Below are positions 55,604-64,000 of a stretch of DNA of 64,000 bases, piece by piece. The notes beneath the pieces are model-generated. The model had not been told where the DNA came from. It worked only from the letters and a program-made list of their open reading frames with translations, and did no database searches. The stretch is from Agarophyton chilense. Lineage: Eukaryota; Rhodophyta; Florideophyceae; Gracilariales; Gracilariaceae. Location of the stretch: the NCBI GenBank assembly GCA_030374765.1, contig JARGXX010000117.1, positions 372,001 to 436,000 of the forward strand, in the 5' to 3' direction. Every line of letters begins with the position of its first letter. Positions within the stretch are counted from its first letter, which is position 1. The position numbers and the translations under genes are program-made.

Positions 55604-58600
55604 AACTATAAAGTAAGTGCTTCAATGTGTTTCTCCGATCGCCTTGCGGTTCCGGTCACCTGCGTGTTAGATACGGGGGCCGGCCCAAACGTGCTGAACT
55701 CCCGCGTCATTGAGCCCACCTCCCTACAACAACTCGATGGTGGATGCAAATGAGCGCCCATTAAACCTTCGACGTATGCTCAACACTGTTGTGCAGCTCG
55801 GACACCTCAAGGTAAGACTGCAATTCTTTGTTGTCGACCGGTTTACAACAGACTGCCTATTAGGTACGAACTTAATTAACGGACATGTCTTAGCAATCCT
55901 TCCTGGTTCCCGTACCGTCGCCCTACGTCACGTGGGACGAATTGCCATTTTAGGTAGTACGGAAAGCAATGTAGTATTCCACTATGTCGGGAATCCGATA
56001 GGTTGGTTTTTCGCGAAGTCGCGGTTGGAACTCATAAGTGAGTGTTGTCATCAGCATTGTGATATGAAGCGGCATCCTGCAGAGAATGCCTAGAGGCAGA
56101 ATGTCTTAGTGAAACACGTGGCGTCATGGGTCGAGTGGCTTACCACGGCGCGCGCATATTTGCGACCCTTCCTAAGGGAATGCCATATTGGCAACGGCGC
56201 ATGTAGTGGCGATCCACGTGGAGGGCTATACTACCCTTTGTAGCTAGACGTCCATTAGGGACCATACCCATACAGTGGTTTGGCCAAGTGGCTGACCACT
56301 GGGTATTATTTATATATTTATTTGAGCACTCACCCTGGCACACAGCATATAGTGTACAAGAGGTGAGCGCCGACTCCAAGTAAAGGAGACAACATGGGCA
56401 TCATGACTATTCTGTTCCTCGCTTGGGATTCCTTAACCGGAGATCCGAACGAGCTATAATAGATAGTCAGCCCCCAACCACTTCACGAGCCGTCTCGTAC
56501 CTACGTTCCATCAACGAATCACAGTTGCACTGTTCACCCTCGCTGGCGAGTAGTGGCCTTACACCCCACTTCCAGCTCGCTGGTGTTGTAGCTCTACCAT
56601 CCCTTTTCCTTCGCCGCAAGCGACCCATCGGCAGTCCGAACGCTGTCACAGGTGTCTGCTCTCTCCGTTAGAGCGGATACTACAACCAAACGGGGATGGT
56701 TCGTCAAACCGAAAAATGCGGTATCCACCGAAACGGTCTCCAACAAAGTGCGCATTACCAAACAGGTTGTTATCCCGCCAATGCACCAAATATTGGTACC
56801 GGTGTTGTGTGCGACACCCGGGCTGGTCATACTACAAAATCATCCGAGGTTAGCACATCGACACCTCACCTTCATGGCCAACGGGATTGTCGACAACATC
56901 CCAGATCAACCCTTTAAGGTTTGTCTCAGCAACTCCAGCAGTCATGATGTGAAGTTGCCGAAAAATACCAATGTTGGCATCGCACCTCCGGCACCACAAG
57001 GGATCTTCACGGTAGCTCACACTGATCTCGGAGAGGTCGCCTTCGATGAAGAAGGGGGGTGCGCAAATGCGTCCACAACCTCAAAGGTATCGGTAAATAC
57101 CAAATTGGAATCAAAGCTATCCAATAAGACATCGGTAGACAAAGAAGAGAAACCTGACCCCGATAGGTAATGGCAAGGTACAGTCCAGATCGGTGAAGAA
57201 AACGGCCAACTGCGGGGCCGTATTATCGACCTTCTGGAGGAATTCGAAAACATGTGGTCAGGCCATCTGGGCCAAATTAAGGCCACACAGCATCGCATCG
57301 AGCTCCTCCCTGACTCGAAGCCGATTTATCAGCAACCATACCGTGCAGGTCCGAAGGCGAGAGAAGTAGAACTCAAAGAAGTGGAGCGAATGCTCCAAGA
57401 AGGGGTAATTGAACCAGAAAACTTAGATTAGGCTATTCCCGTGGTTCTGGTTCAGAAGAAAGGGGATAACCGTATGAGGTTTTGTGTGGACTACAGAAGG
57501 CTCAATATCGTGACCATCAGGGATTCGTACCCGATACCTAGAATGGATGAGTGCATCGACTCCTTGGGAGATCCGCAGATATTTACCACGTTGGATGCCA
57601 ATTTTGGTTATTGGCAGGTGTCCATAGGTGAGGAAGATCGAGACAAAACGACCTTCACGTGCCATGCAGGTTTGTTTCGCTTCATGCGAATGCCTTTCGG
57701 GTTACGCAATGCTCCAGACACCTTTCAAAGAGCGCTGGACATCATCCTTTCGAAGGTTAAATAGACAACCGCCTTGGTATACATGGATGATGTAATCATC
57801 TATTCCAGATCGGTAGAAGAGCATTTTGCACACGTACGCACCGTAGTAACCCTCCTAGCTGAGGCGGGGGTGACGCTGAAGCGACGCAAATGCGTTTTCT
57901 TTACCAGAACGGTTGAATAACTGGGACACATCATAGGCCCTGGTACCCTAGAGGTTGCGCCGAGGAACATTAAAGCCGTACAAGAGGTCAAGTTGCCACG
58001 ATCCCAGACAGACGTACGATCCTTTATAGGTTTATGTAACGTATATCGTCGCTTCGTGAAGGGATTCGCCAAAATAGCGGCTCCCCTCAACAAGAAGCTC
58101 CAGAAAGGTGAACCTTAACGTTTTGAGAATCTATCGAACGACGAAATGGAGACCATTGAGGAATTGAAAGGAGGGCTGTTGTCGCCGCCAATATTAGCGT
58201 TACCGAAAACAGGTCTACCATACACGCTGGATACAGATGCAACCCATGCCCAAATTGGTTTTTGTCTCATGCAGGAGCAGCACAACGGAGACAAATTACC
58301 TATATGATACTGGAGCCGCGCTATGAATGAGGCGGAGCAGAACTGCACGGTAACCGAGAAGGAATGTCTAGCAGTAGTGTGGAGCATGTTGATGCTCCGT
58401 CCATTCCTGTATGGGGAGTGCTTTACGTTGCGCACGTACCATGACGCCTTAAGCTGGATCCTCGGACTCGCAGATGCGTCTGGTAGACTTGCCCGTTGGA
58501 GGTTGAAACTGTCGGAGTCTGAATACGACGCAAAGTAACGTCCAGGTATCAAGCACAACATAGCTCACGCTATGTCACGCTTAAACAACTCAGGGTTAGA

Positions 58601-58605
58601 GACAT
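55604..58605 (+). pseudogene. element B copy 2 protease, RT and RNase H region
   Basis: Same parts as copy 1, offset 9184 then 9185. Protease motif near 55670, RT at about 57355-58085 and RNase H at about 58225-58605. Part of a broken element. Confidence 0.85.
55970..56684 (+). repeat. solo LTR, family G, nested in element B copy 2
   Basis: Same 715-bp insertion as at 46786-47500, with the same worn AGCAA/ACCAA flanks. Its presence in both copies shows that it predates the tandem duplication. Confidence 0.8.
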
Positions 58606-58610
58606 AACCT

Positions 58611-60485
58611 GTGGACGATGATATCCCTTGCTTTGTGGAGTCATCAAACCAAAATGGTACCGGCGAACTCCTAGAAGGATATCGGGACTTCCCTGAAGAA
58701 GGTGCCTTGGGGAACAATGACATGGCCACGCAGATACTGACCCTAGAGGAAACGAATGTCATGCCCGTAACCCGAGAGAAAATTCTACGAGAACAGGCCC
58801 AGGATGCGTACTGCAGAACCCTGGCTGACCAAATTGGTTTCAAAGGATCACCATTCGATGTGGACCACAATGGCTACATCGTGAGAAGGTCAACCTTCTA
58901 TGGTAGCCTTCAAAAGGTGGTTCCGAAGGCACTGCGGCCGAGAGTCTTGTATCTTGCGCACTACCCGCGACTATCGGGACACCCCGGTGCCATCAGGATG
59001 TATTACACCTTGACGCAACAGTTCTATTGGCCTCATATGGCCCATGATGTCTATACCTTTGTAGGTCAATGCTAATCTTGTGTTCGTACCCGCGGTGGTA
59101 TTCGAAAGCATCGAAAGTATCTCAAGCTGTTTCCAGCAGCGGGTCCACTGGAGTTTGTTGCGATAGACCTTCTAGGACCACTTCCCAAAACCAATAATGG
59201 GTATCAGCACATTCTAGTGATCACCGACGGGTTGTCGAAGCTCACGAGGGTGATACCTGTAAAGGAGACGACGTCAACAACGCTGACGATCGCTTTCTTC
59301 AACAATTGGGTCTACCCGTATGGTGCACCACTGTACCTACTTACCGATAATGGTTAAAACCTGTAATCGAAGTTCTTCGAAGCAGTCTGTAACCTCTTGG
59401 GTATCAAGCACTATTTCACTACTGCCTACCACCCGCAGACAAACGGACAGGTCGAGCGCCTTAACCACACATTGGTATCAAGGCTACGACACTATACGGA
59501 AGAGCACCAAACTGGGTGGGATAAGCTGGTGCAACCGCTCACCTACTCCTATAAACATCAGGTACACCGGTCAACTCAGGCAACTCCCTTTGATTTGGTT
59601 CTTTTGCGACACCCCCCAGGTATTGTAGTGCAGGGAGATCATACTACCAGCACTGCAGCTGGCGCACTGACCCCTGCCCAAGTCAAGCGAAATACCCTTG
59701 TGATGTTGAGGAGGGCTCTCAAACATGCAGAGAGCCGCCTCACCGCAGCCCAGAAGCGGTACAAGGCCGACTACGACCGTAGGGTAACCAATGTGGTCTC
59801 CGTATCTTCGGGACAATATGTCTATATAGACAACCCACCTTCAGGTAGAAGACCACGACCGGGTGATGAAGCGGACGATGAAGCTATTGATAGCGATATC
59901 AATTCGAAGCTTCTACCCAAATCAGTGGGACCTCATAAGGTATTGAACGCATCTGACCCCACCGTTACGGTTGACCAAGATGGAATACCGAATACGATAT
60001 CAATTGACCGTATTACGGTAGCACCTGAAACGGTTCAACATCGCATGGAGGCAGGCACCTCAGCCCGAGAACCCAGAGCTCTAGCTCTGCGCACTCGACC
60101 CTCGGAGGACCCCACCCCAATTGAGGTAAACGATGACCGTCAACGTGATGATCCGGATTACAACCCTCTAACAGGGGCGGAAATTTAACCCCAAGTGGTA
60201 ACAGCGGGAGCTCCCGACCCGGCTCCCACACACGAAGCCTCAAACTCGGAACATATGAACCCTCGAGGTAGCGTTCCCCCGAAAGATCAGGACCAATCCT
60301 CAGAAGAATTTCCCGTTGACCGTCTGGTGGGCCACACACGAACCTACAATGGTCTGAAGTACACCGTCAGGTGGTACGGCTGGGGCCCAGAAGGGGACAC
60401 CCTCGAACCCCCAGCCGTAATACCCCCACACTTCCGTATCAGGTATTGGCGCCGTCGCAAGGAGCAGATGCCTGCAGACGGCTAA
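58611..60485 (+). pseudogene. element B copy 2 integrase and chromodomain
   Basis: Same parts as copy 1, shifted by 9185 bases. Integrase at about 58945-60045, chromodomain at about 60305-60435. Part of a broken element. Confidence 0.85.
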
Positions 60486-61691
60486 CCTTAGACCTTCGTG
60501 GTATTCAGGCCTAAGGAAGGGAGAGAAAAGACGTCGTTCTCCGCAAAAATTGGACGCATATGCGTGTCAGATTGCCTACAAGGGAGGACACGAAAGAACA
60601 ACCAAATGTAACAGTAGAGGAGACAAGAAGAGACAACAATTTACTTTAAGAAGGACCTGTCGGTTTGGGAGCAGTGGAATCAGGACGACCCGTGTTATCG
60701 ACTACCCACGGAGGAAAACTTGCAGAAATGCTAGGAGCCTTCGACATTTGAGGTATCGTGGAGCGGGACCAATCCGACCTTAAAGGCATAACTGCAGGGG
60801 TATCAATCTCCTCGGAGTCGCCGACTTATTCAAACTTAATGGTAACCGGCATCTCACGTCTCTCGAACGCTGGTGCTGATTATGGGGACGACCCACCCCT
60901 TCGAGGTATCGGTGACGAATCCACGATGCGGCGCGAGGTGCACCGACGGGGTACCGAATGCGTTCGAACGCGTGTGCGGAGGCGGCGCCATCCTGTCATT
61001 GCCTTGACGGTAAACCGGAATGCAAAACCGGAAAAAGGTCGCGTAATTACCGACAGGGCCGCTCAACTCCAATAAGGTCTCACAACCGGAAGCTCCCACC
61101 ACGGGCTCAGGCCAACACCTCAATGGTTGTATCGACGCAGGCTCAGGCCCCACCGGCGCCACAAGTCAATCCTTACAAGGCAGACGAAACCTGAAAGGTC
61201 GGAGAGTCAGGAAACCTTCGGGGAAAGCCGGACAGCACGGTTACGATCGCGAGGCCGCCAATTAAAGATAGCAATACCCGAAGGGTTGTCGAGCCGTGAA
61301 AACGACCAGGCAAGACGGCGCGCGCAGGGACCTAGGAGGGAACTGAAGTTTGAGTAACCGGAAAAGGTGAGATACCAACTTTGTTAGACAGGGGGCTATG
61401 CGGAAGCAGAATCGCAAGCAAGCAGGGCCACTACCGAAAAGGTGTCCGCGAGCGCGCTAGTTGCACTGCATTCCCCTCATGAAAGTCTCTAACTGAATAT
61501 TTGTCACTCAATTCGTGCGCCGACGTCGTCACGCGCCCTCCCCAACCGATACTGGCGCCGAGTTCGGAACTTCAAATGATCGCGCGTCGCGCGCAGACAC
61601 CACCCCGATGCCCGCGTCGCTGTCCCTCGCTCTATCTCTATGGGTTGATCGTAGGAGACACGGGGCGTGTTTCACGGGTACGAAGGGGGTC
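60486..61691 (+). other. element B copy 2 3' non-coding region
   Basis: Counterpart of 51300-52506, with the same purine tract before LTR 3. Confidence 0.5.
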
Positions 61692-62300
61692 TGTCGTATA
61701 CTGGCAGAAGGTCTGACCTTTGAGGTTGCCAATATACTACACTGACCTTGTAGGTGATGGATGCGAGGGATCTTCGGCCATGCAGCTCCGGGCGAGCTAC
61801 CATCTAGGTGATGTCAGCCACGTGTAGTGTTGACAGGTACCTTCTGGTTGAGTAATTTTTAGTAATTGTAATTGTAATTATATGTATTTTAGTACAGTAG
61901 TTGAGTGGCCACCTGGCACTGTAGCCAGTGTTGGCCAGGTCTCTGACACTAGGTCAGAGACCGTGCCTTGCTGGCACCTTCCGGGTGATCTGGAGAGTGC
62001 AGTCCACTGCATATAGGGAACTGCACCTCCCCCATCCTAATCTGATAAAGACAGGCATCACTTGGGTCACGACTATACCTTTTGGTTTATTGTTTCTCAA
62101 CTACCACACAGGCTTTCCCGCGCGTCGATGCCTACCATCTTTCACCTACACGGTAAAGGCTAGTCGCCCCGCCTTTTGCCTTTTCGGGTTTTCACGGTGC
62201 CCTGTTTCCATCGATGTTTACTACGTCTACGTTCTAAGGTTCGGAGTCACCACGCTCCCGAAACAAGACAGTAGCATACCCCAGAGATGATTGTACGACA
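61692..62300 (+). repeat. element B LTR 3 (609 bp)
   Basis: Begins TGTCGTA, ends TACGACA, followed by the GCTTG duplication. It lacks the 25-bp tandem duplication of LTRs 1 and 2, and differs from LTR 1 by about 29 substitutions. Confidence 0.92.
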
Positions 62301-62305
62301 GCTTG
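62301..62305. repeat. right target-site duplication of the B array (GCTTG)
   Basis: Matches 43318-43322 exactly. Confidence 0.85.
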
Positions 62306-62539
62306 GTGTAGATTTATATCTCAACAATTACCTGACCTACGGTGGCGCTTCTCGCTACGTGGCCCCGGGAGGTGAACTTGGGGTGCGCCTCCCTATCTAC
62401 TTAATCTTATCTATCTAATACAAAATTAGCGAAAAACTAAGCTAATTGCTAAGTAAACCATTGTAGGTAACGGATCATGTCGGCAACCATCTAGGTCCAA
62501 CACGGGGCATCATCACTTTCTTGGTCTATCTCACTTTAC

Positions 62540-63577
62540 TACATACAGCGCTTTGATATTGATTTGATAAATGAATTGATGGCATGACTGTCAACCTTTT
62601 CCAAAAACTATTAAGTACAACTTCATAAATAAGCAGAATGTATTAAACGGCCTTCTTTGCCAAATAACAATTTGAACCAACCATTCTAAAACATTTTGAT
62701 AGGATTAAAATCAGACGAGCGTCCAGGCAATTTTATAAGCGACATATTTACAGAAATAATCACTTTTTCATAGAATTAGACTTACGCGAAGGGACATTAT
62801 CATGCTGAAAAATAAATTTTCCCTAGTACATACAGTATGAAGACAGTACCAAGTAGTTTTCTGGAAAGTAAGAGCGATTCTCAGATCCCGTAGTACTGTC
62901 AATAAAGCGATTTCACTCGCTCTTTCTGCATTGATTACAACACAAACTATAACCGATGTTCTTTCCAAATTCTTTTTAATAATTTGAAATTTCTTTTTTA
63001 GTAGATCATGGAAATAAAGTTTTAGCAATCTGGGATATAAAGCTTGACGTTCTTTTCTTCAGAAACGAAAAAATTATTCTATTCAGTTGTTAAGTATATT
63101 TTTAAAGCAAAGTGGTACACATATTTTTTTAAAAAAGACTTTTAAAAAAATTGTTCTTCATTTTTGTGTACTTGAACAAATGATAAGCATTAAATGGACG
63201 TTACATAGTAGATAGTACTAGAAAAGTCTAGTTTTTGGACAAGTTTACTGCAAAATAATTTAAACGGCACATATGTTGCTAAATATAACGCTCATCAGCT
63301 GAAATAATAAAGTTTGACGGTTTATTGAACGCTTAATTACACATGCAGTAGAATTTTTTGATGAAGTTGCTAATTGTTTTTTGGCTGCGCTTAAGATCTT
63401 GGGTCACATCTGCTGGAATCATACCTAGACCTATTAATGGCATAATTGTCAGCTGTTCAGAGCGTGTCAAAGGCGTGCCACGAGCCATAGTTGAGCTATT
63501 GATTGTATAAAATATATACTTTTGAAACTGTGTTTTCGACAGTGCTTTTTATTTGGTGTAAAAGGTGCTCTACAGTA
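62540..63577 (-). mobile_element. Tc1/mariner remnant 2
   Basis: Collinear with 9340-10415: the GCGCTTTG.ATTGATT start, the catalytic region on the minus strand (KLYFHDLLKKKFQIIKKNLE, compare KFYWHDLRKEKKEFVTRN in copy 1), the helix-turn-helix end near 63350-63490, and the GTGCTCTACAGTA right end. More decayed than copy 1, with many stops and frameshifts. Confidence 0.75.
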
Positions 63578-63715
63578 AAGTCTGTTTCAAAATCATATCC
63601 CTCGCGCAAAATTTCCAAAAATAGACGTTTTTGGCTACAGTGAAACTAACAAAATCAGTGTGAAAAAAATTTCAAGTAAAAAAACTGTTTCAAAATCATA
63701 ACCTCTATTGCATCC
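63577..63715 (-). mobile_element. Tc1/mariner left-end fragment 3, cut by element A LTR
   Basis: Begins AAGTCTGTTTCAAAATC after the right end of remnant 2, runs through AAAAACTGTTTCAAAATCAT and ends CTATTGCATCC at the LTR. It aligns with 42808-42945 and stops exactly where the flank at 9293 starts. Confidence 0.75.
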
Positions 63716-64000
63716 TGTAGAGCAACGCCCAGTTAGGTGATACTTGAAGATGCAACTCATAGAATGAGGGTTGAACCCTCCGAGGGTTATGACTATGATC
63801 CCATCTAAGGTGTGCTGAGGTGGCACTGTTTTCTGGTTAGAGTTCGCCTATGAAGGGAAGATTCGGATGGCCCATGGTTGGATTGGCCCCGTGATACACG
63901 TGGCTTAATTTTGGCACCGATTTTCGGATATTTGTTAGAACGTTGGACTTTTGGGCCCTGACCGTGGGATCTCCACGTGTATGGCCCTGAGCAGGTGTGC
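63716..64000 (+). repeat. element A LTR, second copy (5' part, continues past window)
   Basis: Starts TGTAGAG and matches 8380-8664 with about 17 changes in 285 bp. No polypurine tract precedes it, so it is a 5' or solo LTR rather than a 3' LTR. CATCC at 63711-63715 is the likely target duplication. Confidence 0.85.

Larger units (their letters stand above)
43323..62300 (+). mobile_element. Ty3/gypsy element B, tandem array: three LTRs and two internal regions
   Basis: Layout is LTR (43323-43956), internal (43957-52506), LTR (52507-53140), internal (53141-61691), LTR (61692-62300). LTRs begin TGTCGTA and end TACGACA. GCTTG flanks the entire array (43318-43322 and 62301-62305), so it descends from one insertion. 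The internal copies differ at about 37 positions in 8.55 kb by eye (0.4%), while the outer LTRs differ by about 5%. Both copies carry the same breaks, more than ten, so the element was already dead when it was duplicated. A TGG-led stretch right after each LTR (TGGTCTCCCGAC) fits a tRNA primer site. Confidence 0.93.

Overview
This is eukaryotic nuclear DNA made up mostly of dead transposons around one recognisable host gene. The host gene, at about 12.2-16.3 kb, is a Mediator tail subunit MED15. Its KIX domain, second conserved block and C-terminal domain resemble the land-plant protein, and it has short GT-AG introns of 84 and 92 bp. This points to a plant or alga. A repeat-rich alga, perhaps red, is my guess, but nothing in the window proves it.

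Layout: (1) 1-9292, Ty3/gypsy element A on +, with gag, protease, RT, RNase H, chromodomain, a long coding region on the opposite strand just before the 3' LTR, a polypurine tract and a 913-bp 3' LTR. Its 5' LTR lies left of the window. (2) 9298-10518, a Tc1/mariner element (DD34E). (3) 10.5-16.3 kb, the host island: a doubtful minus-strand frame, a promoter region and MED15. (4) 16.3-19.6 kb, no gene recognised. (5) 19.7-22.3 kb, old Ty3/gypsy pol remnant F on -. (6) 25.4-30 kb, Ty3/gypsy remnant C on +. (7) 32.4-32.8 kb, a solo LTR. (8) 33.3-40.9 kb, Ty3/gypsy remnant D on -, with a solo LTR of the same family as (7) inside its integrase. (9) 41.9-43.0 kb, Tc1 remnants. (10) 43323-62300, a tandem LTR-internal-LTR-internal-LTR array of Ty3/gypsy element B. 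It has a GCTTG target duplication outside the whole array and an older solo LTR nested in each internal copy. (11) 62.5-63.7 kb, Tc1 remnants. (12) 63716-64000, the start of another element A LTR.

Main points. Elements A, C and D, which are diverged from one another, each carry an antisense coding region between the chromodomain and the 3' LTR. A and C are clearly homologous and D is probably so; this looks like an unrecognised accessory protein family. The B array records two events: an old insertion (outer LTRs about 5% apart) and a much later LTR-LTR unequal crossover (internal copies about 0.4% apart), with the crossover point readable in the hybrid middle LTR. In MED15 a 55-bp tandem duplication has AG|GT at the same place in both copies, so it could be removed as an intron with the frame restored, a possible case of intron birth. 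Finally, the element A LTRs at the two ends of the window sit at the same position of a Tc1 end with the same CATCC duplication, which hints at a very large duplication or strict site preference.

All LTR elements here look like fossils and are described only by family, parts, nesting and age. Counts and identities were made by eye.
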